DNA of 64,000 nt, from assembly GCF_901933205.1 (NCBI RefSeq), contig NC_044574.1, forward strand, positions 15,733,733-15,797,732. The letters run 5' to 3'. The notes under the pieces were generated by a model, which was given only the letters and a program-made list of their open reading frames with translations, searched no databases and was not told the origin of the DNA. How positions within the stretch are numbered: position 1 is the first letter of the stretch; every line of letters begins with the position of its first letter. Origin of the DNA: Camarhynchus parvulus (taxonomy: Eukaryota; Chordata; Aves; Passeriformes; Thraupidae). Positions 50,109 to 62,109 of this stretch are shown piece by piece. The translations under genes were made by a program, and so were the position numbers.

Positions 50109-52232
50109 ATTCCCTCCAATTTGTAATCAAAAGTTATTTAATAGTAGAATCAGTCTTTACTTATAACTGAGGTTGTGGACTTTGGGAGTTGGCAGAGCCA
50201 GCTACTGGGCTGCTGGGAGCCAGACTCTTTTTGATCTTCATATTGAATGGTTTCCTTTGATCACCTAGACAATAGATCATAAAAGAACAGAGCTTTTACC
50301 CATATCTCCCTAAATTTGCAGGTAAATAATGAGATGGTCTGAACTCGGGCTGGAGTGTAAGATTTTTAACAAACAATTCTCCCCTTTGAAGTAGACTTAG
50401 CAGAATTAGCATATAAATGAGCAATGCTGCTACATGAGGACATGTGGCTGGAGAAGAGGGATAATTGGGCTGAGGGGGGCAGTTTCTAAATGAGGATATT
50501 TGCTGAATGACCGGCAGTCAGACTGCAGATGTGTTGGTTTTGTGAGTCGGGGATGAGGGCTGAACATGGGCCTTGCTCAAGGTGGGCACCGTGGCTGGTG
50601 GGGAGAGGGCTGGAGCTTTGCAACTGGGCTGGAAGCGCCAGGCGAGGCGGGAGGCAGGGCAGAGACAGAGCTGCCTCTGCAGGAGAGGCATTCTGTTCGG
50701 GGCTGTGGGTCTGGCTGTGGTCCATCACGCTGACATTCACCTCGGTCATCTTCAGCTGCTCTGTGATGGGATCCTCCATAAATCTCCTCAGCTTTGCTGT
50801 GCCCATGAAGAAGGACCATTATGCTGAAATAGCTGCACCAGTGGTTGCTGACAAGAGCTGCATGAGCTGAATTCACCGACCTCAAAAAGCCAGAAGAAGG
50901 ATTTAGTGTGGTGGTAGCAGGTTAACATCAGGATTTTGAGCTTCAGAGCTTTTTATTTCACCAAAATCAGCGGAATTGCCTGCCCCAGTGGGAAACTGCC
51001 ACCTTGTTACATGGTACCTTGGACTCCCTCCTCTCTGCATGAACAAGGCAGCCCCACTTGTTCCAAACCACCCCACCCTTGTCCTTCCATGGCAGGGACA
51101 CGTGGCTGGAGATCTCTGAGGAGCACTGCTTTGTAATGTGCTAAATGAAAAAGAAGTCAAATTAAGTGTGGATGTTTTGAGTCAGCTTTCAACAAAAATT
51201 TCTTGGTGTGCTTGAAGGAATCATGCTCAGTTCACTTGGCCCTTTATGCAATTAAAGAAAAATGAACCTTGAGATTTACAGATGACAGTAAGATCACGAT
51301 CCTGGTGGCACTTGAATAGCCAGCAGGGTAGTGTATTCTGTGAGGTACAAAAACCAAGCTCATATTCCCTGGGACTTGCTTTGGGGATAGATATGGATAC
51401 AGACTAAGTTTCTGCAGAAAGCATTGGCACATTCTGGAGGCACTCACTGTCCTCTGGCCCAGATACCACTGAGATCCCCTTCACCCTTCCACAGGAGATG
51501 AGATTGGCCCCTTTTCAGTGTAACCCGCAGGTAGCGTGGCAGGCTGAAGGCTGAATCCAGCTCTTCTACATCTTAAGGGAGTGTTAAAGGCAATATTTTT
51601 AAAGATGTAAGCGACATTTCAGTCTCTTGTGAACGTACCCTGAAGAAAGACTTTCTGTACATCAGACATTCCCTCATCACAATACTCCTTTCCAATACTC
51701 CTTGGAGACCTGTTGAGACACGGCTTTGTGCTGCTAGTGAGCACAGCATCCCTCTGGAATCTTTGGCTTGCTGCTGGAGCTCTGGCTGAGGCTTTTTCAG
51801 GAGGCAAGGGGGGCACAGTGAGCTGCAGCAGCCAGTGGTGCTGGTGAGAGCCAAGTGCCTGCTCTGACACAGAGGGGTGAACCAAGAAGAGGCTTTGCAG
51901 AGGATTTTTGGAGGTGCTTGAATGTGGTGAACTCTTGGTGGGTTTCGACAAGGGGAATTTAATGCAGAGCTTTGGAAAGGTATGGGGATGGCAGGGGCTG
52001 GGGGCTCTCCAGTGGCACCTGGGCATGTCCATGGAAACGACCACGGGATGGGGAAGGTTGAAGTGGATATGTTCAGAAATAGGAGTTTTGTCACTGGAGA
52101 GGGGGAGAGCTGGGGCAAGGGCTGGGGAGGGAGGGCGATGGACACCAAAGGAAATGGATTTATTAAACACCCCTGACTTAGATGTTGTGTTTGGGGCAAT
52201 CTCCCATCCTGTTTTCCTTCTCCTCCCTCCCT
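50109..52232. other. Intergenic GC-richer stretch with overlapping open frames
   Basis: Relatively GC-rich at 50500-50850 and 51750-52200. Two minus frames (208 and 183 codons) and one plus frame are open over the same 600 bases, which is what a stop-poor GC-rich patch produces. The proline- and serine-rich products show no domain. Confidence 0.65.
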
Positions 52233-52409
52233 GGGTTGTTTTTTGTGGTTTTTTTTTTTTTGTTTGTTTGGTTGTTTGGTTGTTTTGTTTTGTTTTGGTT
52301 TTTTTGTTTGGTTTTTTGGGGTTTTTGTTTGGTTTTTGGTTTTTTTTGTTTGGTTTTTTTTTTTTTTTTTTTTTTTTTTTGTTTTTGTTTTTTGTTTTTG
52401 TTTGTTTTT
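52233..52409 (+). repeat. 177-base pure G/T tract with a 27-base T run
   Basis: Not one A or C in 177 bases. Units are mostly TTTG and TTTTGG, with a 27-base homopolymer T at 52354-52380. It is preceded by a pyrimidine-only stretch (52212-52231). Open frames through it translate to phenylalanine-rich or lysine-rich strings, which are artefacts. Confidence 0.97.
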
Positions 52410-53394
52410 CCTGCTGGCAACAGGAGTAGCCTAGCCCAACTGAACAGAGCTGATTAGTTCCAGAAAAATTGATATGAGCTTTTCTTGCACTTCTGAGATC
52501 TTTCTGTCCTCACCTCTTATATTTATTAGCTCTAAGTTATTCACCAAAAGTTGACCTGAATTTTCAAACTAGTTTTCTTCTGGCAAATAAACTCTTCACT
52601 AAAAACATATGTGCCCGTCACTACCCTAAATGCAGGCAGTCTATTTACTTGCTGTTTGGCTGATAGCTGGCCCCTTCCCAGCAGCACAGAGGAGATGGAA
52701 GGCATTAAGAAAAGCTCTGAATATTGCTGGCTGAATAGTCTGCAAAAAAAGGATAAGGATGACAGGAATGAAATCCTAGCACTGTTAAGAGGCACTTGAA
52801 AGATTTTGCTACAGTTTCTATTAAAAAAAATAAATTAAAAATTCAATGGAAGTTACACAAATAAAAACCATGCACAGCGCTTTGGAACCACACCAGTGTG
52901 ACACCATAAATGCATGGGAATTAAACAAAAATAATAAAAAAGGACCTTAGTTGTAGGCAATGCATTTTAATGGCTCTGCTCAGTATGGAATAACCTCAAA
53001 AATACATTCCAGAGCTGGTTTCTCCATCACAAGGAAGAAAGGGGCAAATGGAACTGCAAATAGAGAGGCACAGCATCTGCTAAGACTTCACTGCCTGGCC
53101 ACTGCTCTAGCACACTTGCCATCCCTGCTGAGCCTGTTCATGGTGGGGCAGAATCCAGCCTTGGGCTGATGGGTTGCTCTGGAAGCTGCAGGCAGAACAG
53201 CTGGGAAGTTTGGTCACCTTTGTGAAAGCAGGGGGGTGGCAGAGAAGCTGAATGTGGAGCTGGTGTTCAGCAGCCTTGTTGGTACAAGATGTAGAGGCCC
53301 TCAATGATGTTACTGTGTTAGTCAAAATATTTTCAATAGTAAACAAGGGATGAAGAGAGAGAGCAACAACAGCCTCCAAAAGGAACTGAACCAT
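52410..53394. other. Intergenic, no gene seen
   Basis: Plain sequence between the G/T tract and the solo LTR. Confidence 0.78.
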
Positions 53395-53995
53395 TGTCCT
53401 GGTTTTGGCTGGGGCAGAGTTTATTTTCTTCATATGGTACAGTGCAGTGGTTTGGATTCAGTATGAGAATCATGTTGATAACACACTGATGTTCTGGCTT
53501 TTGCTCAGTGGTGCTTACTCTAAATCCAGGACCTCTCAGTGCAATCCAGGACCTCTCAGTGCCCTGTGCCAGGAGGGAGCATGGCCAGGAGAGCTGACCC
53601 AGACTGACCCAAGGGCTACTCCACTCCACAGGACAGGCTGATTAAATAAACTGGGGGAAGTGGCTGGGGGGCACCAATTGCTGCTCAGGGAGGGACAGGG
53701 TATGGGGCAGTGAGTGCTGAGCAACTCGTGTGCATCACTTGCTTATCTTGGATTTTTTTCCTCTCCCTCTCTCATTCTCATTACAATTGTTATAATTGCT
53801 ATTATCATCATTAATATTAATAAATTTTACTTTTAATTATTAAACTGTTCTTATCTCAGTCCAGGAGTTTTATATTTCTTTTTCTTGATTCCCCTCCCCA
53901 TCTCACCAGAGAGGAAGGGTGTGTGGAAGGGTGGGTGGGGGTGTGAGCAGGGAGATTGGTGGTACTCAGTTTCCAGCTGGGGTTAAACCACAGCA
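53395..53995 (+). mobile_element. Nearly full-length solo LTR of an avian endogenous retrovirus (ERVL-like)
   Basis: Begins TGTCCTGGTTTTGGCTGGGG and ends GGTTAAACCACAGCA, both typical for a widespread avian LTR group. In between, in order, come 'gtgctt-actctaa', 'cagctgacccaaactgacc'-like text (53594-53615), 'aataaactgggggaagtggc' (53645-53665), a CT-rich and (ATT)-rich part (53755-53830), 'attaaactgttcttatctca' (53838-53858) and 'gattcccctccccatctcac' (53887-53906). At about 600 bases it is close to complete. It has no retroviral genes next to it and no obvious target-site duplication. A 20-bp internal duplication occurs at 53523-53562. Confidence 0.85.
53523..53562 (+). repeat. 20-bp perfect tandem duplication inside the LTR
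   Basis: The 20-mer 'aatccaggacctctcagtgc' occurs twice in a row (53523-53542 and 53543-53562). Other members of this LTR group that I recall carry it once ('actctaagtcaaggactttt'-like), so the duplication is probably private to this copy or a subfamily. Confidence 0.95.
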
Positions 53996-56900
53996 GCTGT
54001 GCTGTGCCAATGGCTTGATTTGGAGACACCAGCTAGAATTGTGTAAAGGTCTCCTTGTCTTTAGGACAATGGAGTAGCATTTAAAAAAAGGTAAAATTAA
54101 ATACATTTCCCAGGAGAGAGACCACACTCAGGCCGATGACACAGAAGAGGGAGTTTCCATTCAGGGGGATATGAAGCACCTGCTCTTGGGGCCTCCACAG
54201 AACTGAAAACATATCTTGAGTGTTGATGAAGCATGGAACAGAAAAAGAGCTTTTTTTATCCATACAGGGGGATCCATTTGGTGGCATTGGGAGGGAAATA
54301 TTTCACTAGGAAATAGGAATAGTCATCAAGGAAAGATATAGGAAACAGAAAAATCACAGGATGAAGTAGGCTTAGTAACAAAAGAACTGGGGGGTTGACA
54401 AATTACCAGAAAAGTGATATTCTCAAAAGTACAAGCAATAGCACAAGCTCTACTGAAAATGAGGTTAGTTTTGGAAATTAACATCACATCTGTCTAGCTC
54501 CAATAATCCTTGTCCATTTTAAAATAGAGCTCACGACACAAGATATCTGCTATAAATAATCAAATCCATTATAACCTGGACATCTCCTCTACATCAAATA
54601 ATCCTGCTATAAAAACTGAGAATAAAGGAATTTGCTGGATGACTAGCACTCAAGAAATTGTTCCCTGGTGGGTTATTTGCAGCCTTTTCTCTACTTCAGT
54701 AGTTTACGTTGAATAACTCACAGCTGTGGAAATACCTGCACAATGGAATTTAATACTGCTAATAAAGGGATCCAAATTGGCCCAGCTCCACTCAAGACTC
54801 ACAAATGTTAAGACATACAAATATCTTGGGATGTGTAAAAGGCTGAGTGGCCTCAGTGCAGGACTGTGGATCTCAGGCAGAGGGACTGTGTCTGCTGCCA
54901 GGGGCTGGGATGGGGTTGGAGATGAACTGGGCACTGGAGTGCACTGTGCTCCTCATCAGGGTTCTCATCAGGGACCAAGGATGTGCTACGAGGCCAGGTA
55001 AGCACTGAAGCCTTTTGGTTTTGTACAGAAAGTGCAGTCCTTGTGTGGGAATTATAGGAAACTGTGCTTTTTAGGAGCTGCTTGCTGTGCTGTATGTGCA
55101 GAAACGGCCCCAAAGCCACACGTGAACACAGTGGCCACAGCCCAGTCAGGGTTATCCAGCTCTGGTCATGTAAAGCACCAGCTGACATAACAGCATCCTG
55201 AGACCAGCCCTTGTAACTGGAAAGCCAGACCTGACAAGTCTTTACCACCCCTTTTTTTTTTTAATTGTAAGTCTCCTGGATTAGTCTATTTTCAAATACT
55301 GAAGGGAATTGGGGAAGGAAGGAGAGAAGAAAGATGGAATAACTGATACTCTGGGTGATCTATATCATTCTATGTCATTCATATGTCCTTCAAACTATCT
55401 CTCTGCAACGTTTACAAGCATATTTCTGCAGAGAGCTGGGCAGGACACAATCTGTCACTTAACATTGTTAAATGTTGTGGCTTAGTCAGGAGCCTTGAGA
55501 AGGGAACCTCATCAGCCCACCCCTGGCTAGTTCAGAGGTATTTGTATTTGATATTTTACTTTCAGCTCCAGAAAATTTTAACTGTTTGTTTTAAACTGAA
55601 AACAAATTTTTGGTGCTTGTAATTTCATGACAATCACATCTGGAAAGAAAATTATCAAAGTACAACTTAAAATTTCAATATCCATAAGGAACCAAAAGGA
55701 AAAGTGCATTCCAAACAAATGAAAAGGTTTTGGTTGAACAAAAAACCAACCAATCAACCAACCAAACAAACAAAAAAAAACCCCAACAAAACAAAATATT
55801 AAAGAATCATGATTTTGAGAAATCATTATTTCTGTACATCTACTCTGAATATTTTACTACAGCCTGCAGTCATTTAGGCAGACATTTTTAAGTGATAGTC
55901 AAATCATCACAAACCTTCTCCTAAGTAAGGCACTGGTCTGGAGGAGATTGTAGGGTACTTGGATGGAGGGCGAGGTGTAGGTAGATGAGTATAACAGTCC
56001 CAGAAAAGCTGTGGCTGCAGCCAGGCTTTTAGTGTGACACAATGATTCTACTGGTTAAGGTAGGGCTGTCCCTCTGTTTGCTTTCTTCTACCTCAAAGGA
56101 TATTTCAAATTAATCTGCCTGTTAATCTGCTAAAGGAGGTTATTGCAGTTAAGAAATCAGAAGTTTTGGCACTGAACAGCATGATTACAGATTATTAAAA
56201 AATAAAACAAATGAATAAAATTAGAAACATATTAAATAAGATCAATTTTCCATTTTCCCCTTTGAGTCCTGACCTTGCAGCTGCGTGCCCATCCTGGTAC
56301 ATGGCAGTGCCTGCATGAGGCCCATTGCTAGAAGGTTTCCTTCATTACTGATTGCAGTTTTCTCCCCTTGTATATGGCCTTTTCTTGGAAACTGCTATCT
56401 TGTAGATTGCCGCTTTCAGAAGCCTCAGACTGTTTGAAGGCAATTATTATACAGACCACTCCTTCCTTCCCCAGCAGTTCCCTTCCCCACTTGAGAACTG
56501 GCCATGCTGTGGGTCTCACAGAAAAATCATAGGACTCAACAACTCTCTTTCCATCTTAAAAGCCCATATCCTATTACATGGTCTTGAGCTCAAAAATGTT
56601 GCCTCCCTGTGGAGTGCCACTGTTCAGCCCCTCATTATACCCTGGCCATTAGTATTTTTTCCTCCCTCTCAGGAATGCAGCCGGCATCTACAGTAAAGCC
56701 AAATCCTGCTGCGTGAAATTTGAGTTAGGCCCTTCACAAGGAAGTCCTGACTTCTTTGAAAAAGGGGTTTTATTTAAAAATAATACATTTTCTGGAAGAA
56801 AGAAGGCTGACACAGATTATATTTTTTTTAGCTTTTAGGCTGAAATAGCAGCAAAACAAACAAAGCCAACTTGAAGCTCCCCATCCCTATTGACACAAAG

Positions 56901-59475
56901 GGCAGCAGAGGAGATAGCTGCGATATGCAAAAATGAAATTGCATTGCTGCTGCAGAGCTCAGGAACCACAATAAAGGTTCCTGATTGCTGTCCAGGGACA
57001 CCTTAGCAATAAGCCCAGCTCCTGCAGCACTTCCCACCTGATTCACATTGGAGGAGCTGGTGGTCTAAGTACAGACACAGACGCAGAGCTGCTGACAAAC
57101 TCAGATGAAAAGAAAGCTGTCTCAGTAGTTCACCCTTTGTTATCACCCTTTGGAACATGAGTTTAACCTGGAGGGGAGATTTCAAAGAAAACAGCTGAAA
57201 ATTCCCTTTCAGAATGGAGTTTGCAGTCAAAGACAGACACAAGCCCCAGTATCGATCACAGTTCCTAAATTTCACACCTTCTGTCTGCTGAATTTGATCT
57301 CTCTTGGCAAGCCAGGAGCAACCCACCTTGGTTTTGATGGGTTTGTCTGTGTGGAGCACATGCGAGTCCTGAGTTCTGTTTTGCACATGGCCAGAAGAAG
57401 ATGGAAAGTTAAAAAACTTTGTGCAAAATGACAAACAAATTTTCATAAGCTATCAAAGAGAGATGGAAAAAATAGAATGGAAAAAAAATCCCCAGCATCT
57501 GAAAGCACCAAACACCAGCTCTTAAAAGCTTTTTCAGTACTTAGACCCCCCAAGAGATTACTCAGGGAGGATGAAACTTCATGTGATGAAATGAGAGTCG
57601 CAGCTGAATGCGATAAGAAGTGTTAAATGCCTGCTTTATATCAAGCATTTGCTAAAATGTCTCCTAATGCATTACAAAGGAGATGCTAACCTTATACATT
57701 ACAACTCTTCAGTAGAAAACTATACATAGCAACTTAGATGAATTCAGAGTTGTTGAGACAGAGCTATTAATTAAACTGGGGTGATACACAACTTAAGGAT
57801 CTCCAGAGATCATGCAGAGTTTCTTTTAACATAATATAAAATACTGCTACACACACACTCTAACACATGCTCTGCATGTCACCTTCCAACTGTTATGGTC
57901 TTGGATATCAGAGAAGTACTTACAAGGCACTGTACAGATTGAAGAAGAAAAAAAGGTCCCAAATATTCCCAAATTAAAAATCCCCACAACCACACACAGA
58001 AGAAAAAAAGAAAATAAACCTGAAGAAATTTGGACTCCAGCCATGAGCACTGACCAAAAGGATCCTGAATTTGGTTGTCCAACCAAATTGGACATTGTGT
58101 AGAAGCACACTGGGCATTTATCTGGTTTGGCTGAAGCACATTCCCTTGCTAATGTGCAGTAACCTGTAATATGAATTATCAGGGATGGATTCAGTATGTC
58201 ATTCAAACTAAAGCTGATCAATCTCATCCTGCTCCCTGTAAAATTGATGGAAGCAGAATTGGGAATTTCTTGGGCAGCTGGAGTGTTTGTGCTCTGTTGT
58301 AGATGGATGCTTTTTATAAAGTTTTTGATTCTGTACGCATAAGTGAATTATTTCCTGATGTCATCTTTAGTGCATAATGGTGTTTTAAAATGTGCTTATG
58401 AATTAAGACTGCCCACAGACCCATTAAAAATTATTCCTTGATGTGAGGGATAAAGTTCTTTTATTTCAGAAGTGATTCCCAGGGTCATGGAAGAAATGCT
58501 TTTACAGTTAGATTGCTCCATCACTGTTCCTAATAAAACCTCTCCCCTTTAAAGAATTGATACTAGTTGCTGTCAAAATAACATGGTAAATTAGAACAGA
58601 TTTTAATACAGAGAGCATTCAGTGGAAATACATACTTTCTCAAGAAATGTATGAGTATGGTCCATAAATTTAGAGACTTGCATAAGTGACTCTCTGTCTA
58701 AAGGTACCATCTGCCATTCTGCAGTGGGGCACCACCAGGCTTCCTAATAGAGCATAATGACATGCTGGAGTAACATCAGTTCTATGGGATGTTAAATATT
58801 CAGTAGCTCCTCTTACATAGTAGCAGATTCAGGCCTTGGCCTTGTATAAAAATATGCTGTCAAAAAGCTAGAAAAAACATACAAATCATCCAGTCCTGCA
58901 CAGTAAAACCAGCTGCTGGGGTTCCATGTGCCCCAGGGCAGCTTTAATTTGGACATGCAATATATCACCATAGGGCTACTTGATCAGAGTTGCAGTCTCA
59001 GGAAATATTTTCAGGACTATTCAATTTCCATTAGCAGTTTCTCCAGGATATATTAGACACAAACTGGGTTTCCTTCAATATCAATCATTCATGTTTTCTC
59101 TTTCATCCTGTCTTTGCTAAAATGGGATTTTCATGGAGGCTGTGAAATTGCAAAATTTAGTCTGTTCTATCATTTAGACTCCTTTAATGGTGTTTTGCAG
59201 CCATGGCTGGGTAGGGAGCCTCTCTCCACCCTGGTGTTAGAGAACACCCAGTGGTGTTCAGTATTTTGCCTTTTCCTTTGGAAGTTTCCTCCCCCTCTAA
59301 CCCCTCTGTCTTCCTGCACACTCTGACTGACCATCCTTGGCTCTCTGGCATGGGATGCTATTGCTGTGTTCCCCAAGGACACAAGTTGGTTACTTCCCAA
59401 ATCTTTGAGAGCAGTAACTCCTCCAGGACCAAGGCTAAAAATTAGTCATGATTTTCACAGAGTCCCGTGATGCTG
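53996..59475. other. Intergenic, no gene seen
   Basis: Contains only the A/C tract at 55737-55797. Open frames such as 57003-57446 minus overlap an opposite-strand frame and show no domain. Confidence 0.75.
55737..55797 (-). repeat. A/C-rich low-complexity tract (G/T-rich on the minus strand)
   Basis: Units CCAA and CAAA run over ~60 bases with a single T. This is the mirror of the G/T tracts elsewhere in the window. Confidence 0.92.
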
Positions 59476-59599
59476 AAAGAATGCAAATGCTAGTTATAAC
59501 CTATAACAAGTTATACCCTATATACAAGGTCCCTTCCAAAGAATGCAAATGCTAGTTATAACCTATAACAAGTTATACCCTATATACAAGGTCCCTTCC
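59476..59599 (+). repeat. Perfect 62-bp tandem duplication with octamer word
   Basis: The 62 bases at 59476-59537 are repeated without a mismatch at 59538-59599. Each unit contains ATGCAAAT (59481-59488 and 59543-59550), the canonical POU/octamer word, and the inverted pair TATAAC-AA-GTTATA. Perfect identity points to a recent event, or an assembly duplicate. Confidence 0.97.
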
Positions 59600-62109
59600 A
59601 AATTTAATTATCCTACCACATTATTAGACCCATACATATCAATGCGAAGATCATGAAAGCTGAGAAAACCTGCTTTCTGAAGAGATTGCAAATTTGCAAA
59701 TACTGCTTATTTTTGCTTGTTGTGGAAAGAGAGAAAGAAGGAGCTTTAGGAACGGAAATGTTCTCAAAAGGGGCAGCTGGTGAGACCAGCTGGTGATTCG
59801 CAGGAGTTGAAAGTTCTCTAAAAAATTGACTTTGCTCAAGAAAGACCCCCCAAAAAATAAAACAATCCCCAAACAAAGCAATTCAAAGAACAATCAAAAC
59901 CCACCAGATTTGATCAAAACCCAGTGCTTGTGACTCTTCCATGATTTAAGTTCTTTGTAACAGCAACCAGCTTTGTTATTAGTGTTCGTATTTGGTCACT
60001 TTACTGATTATGTGATTCAGCTTTTCCAAGTAAACTCCTGGAATTTCCTCCCTCTGATTTGTGCAGGCACTTCTCAGGGCCAGTATTTCCCTCCATTTAG
60101 CTAAAACAAACAAGAGCTTTCTTTTTGAAAGTAGTTCAGCATCATGAGATAAGTTTCCTTCCTCCTTTTAATAGCTGCAGAGTTCCCCAGGGGGAAGTAC
60201 CAAAAACATTATTTCCTTCCAAATTCTGAGAGAGATACAATGTTCTGGTAGGTGGTGAGATTAGATTACAGTAGAATTAACTATTGGTTTCCAGCTTTCA
60301 TTCTTTAGGCTGCAACCTCAGCCCTTACAAGCCTGTTGCTTCAACTCACCTGTGGTGTTTATTCACCTTTCCCACTGCTCTGTGCCAGGCAGCCTTGGAG
60401 CACATGGAAGCCCCAGTGTCATTTAATGACAACCCACAAACAAAAGCCATAAAATCCCTTCATGTTCATGTGATCACTGCTCTTTAATCCTCAGCCTGTG
60501 GGGAGCATTCCCAAGGACAGGGCATAAGCTCTTAGGATCAGAAATGGGATCACAGGCTCTGTCTTGAGTCTACCATGTCCTTTCAAACATGAAATGAAAA
60601 ACCCAGGCAGCAGCCCAGGCACAGGGCTGGAGGAGGTAGCAGTGAGGAGACTGACTCTAGCTGCTTCCCATCTCAACCACTTCCTCCAGCTGGCCTGTTT
60701 TGGACATTTCTTTTATGAATAAATAAGTGAATAAATAAAATCAGCTAGCTGTATCTGTTGTTCAACCTAACCACAATAGGGTGGATTGATAGCTTGTAGA
60801 TGAGGGTTTTGAGGAGATATGGAGAAAGTGTCCTTGGAGATTAATTCAAGGACAGCACTCTAAGGACTCTGTTGCCCATTTTTCAAGTGTTCCTGTGTTT
60901 ATTTACTGAAACAACAGGAGTAATATGACATCATAAATCTTTTAAAAATGGAAATACTAGTGCCAGTCTTGAAAGATTAATAATAAGGAATGCCTTTTAG
61001 AGTGTGCTCATGGAGATGTAGTATGAATGATTAGTGTTCTTGAACATTAGAATTACGGTGTATAATTGTAATGTTATAGTGGTTATAGAGAAGCCAGAGA
61101 TCCCTTAACAGAATACATTGTGAATTTAATTATTTACATGGAGAAATCAGGGCTGATGTAGTCACTGAATGATAAAACTACAGTTTCCTACAATCTGAAA
61201 GTGTTATGAAGGAGCAGCATGGCTATCCATGTTTGTTATTTAGCTAGTTTTAAATTCTATAGTTATATCCTCTGTGCTCTTGAGCTTAGAATGTCTTTCA
61301 GGCTCTCTTCCTGCAGGGAGTACCATAGGTACCAAAATTCATAGAACAAGGATTGGAACAATGCTTGTACCAAATTCATTGGTACAACTCATTGGAACAA
61401 GGATTTTGCTTGCAGGAGCATGATCCCACATCAGGGGCCAAGGCTGGCTCCTGGGGCAGGGAGGGAGCTGTCTCTCACCAAGAACTAAGTGGCCACACTG
61501 GGTGCTCTGCCTTGTACTCCTTCTGCAGTGGTGGCTTCAAACCTGTTTGGTAGAATCACATCCAGCAAAAGCATGAATAAAAGAATATGTATATATGCTA
61601 AGGAGACACATTTCCCTAGGCTGGCTGCTAGGTATACATACAGCCACTCAGAAAAACCTAGGAGTTCTTCAGCTGCTCTTACAATGTCAGCAATATTGAA
61701 AGTAGAGTTTCAGCGAAGAACAAAAGGCAGGATTGTGTAGGTTCAGCATCTCTCTGCTGACAGTTCTTCCTGTGTTTGCCACTCTCAGGGTGTACCTTGC
61801 AGGGCTTCCCAGGTGCCTGGCTATGTGTGCCTCAGTCCTCCAGCTCAGCTTCTCTGGCTGGATGCCCTGCAGTCCCTCACTTGGCTCTCAGTGCTGTAAC
61901 TCACCTGTGGGGCTGCACATCCTTGTTAGATAAAGAGCATCAAACCAAATCGAGCTGCAAGTGATTCACACCTACCCACAGGCTTTCCCTTTAGCTGGAA
62001 AAAGACTGCAATTCAGTGAAACACTAATTCCAGAAACCCCTGGTGCATGATCCTGAACGCAGGTGTGTCGTTGCTGTGCATACAAGGAACTGTAAATGCT
62101 GTATAAGAG
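59600..62109. other. Intergenic, immediately downstream of LDB2
   Basis: No gene or known repeat. A small hairpin GTACCAA-ATTCA-TTGGTAC lies at 61367-61385. If LDB2 uses a more distal polyadenylation site, part of this could be 3'UTR. Confidence 0.7.

Noticed and set aside
50486..50885. Overlapping minus frames of ~105 codons, one with a RRFMEDPITEQLKMTEVN stretch
   Set aside because: I recognise no protein family, opposite-strand frames are equally open, and there is no poly-A tail or splice signal to suggest a retrocopy.
51573..52199. 208-codon minus-strand open frame, with a 183-codon frame overlapping it
   Set aside because: Three frames on two strands are open over the same GC-rich patch. 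The products are low-complexity, proline- and serine-rich, and have no recognisable domain.
51908..52429. 173-codon plus frame that ends in a very hydrophobic, membrane-like string
   Set aside because: The hydrophobic part is just translation of the G/T simple repeat (TTT and TTG codons).
57003..57446. 147-codon minus-strand open frame
   Set aside because: Overlaps a 93-codon frame on the opposite strand, has no recognised domain, and nothing around it suggests a gene.
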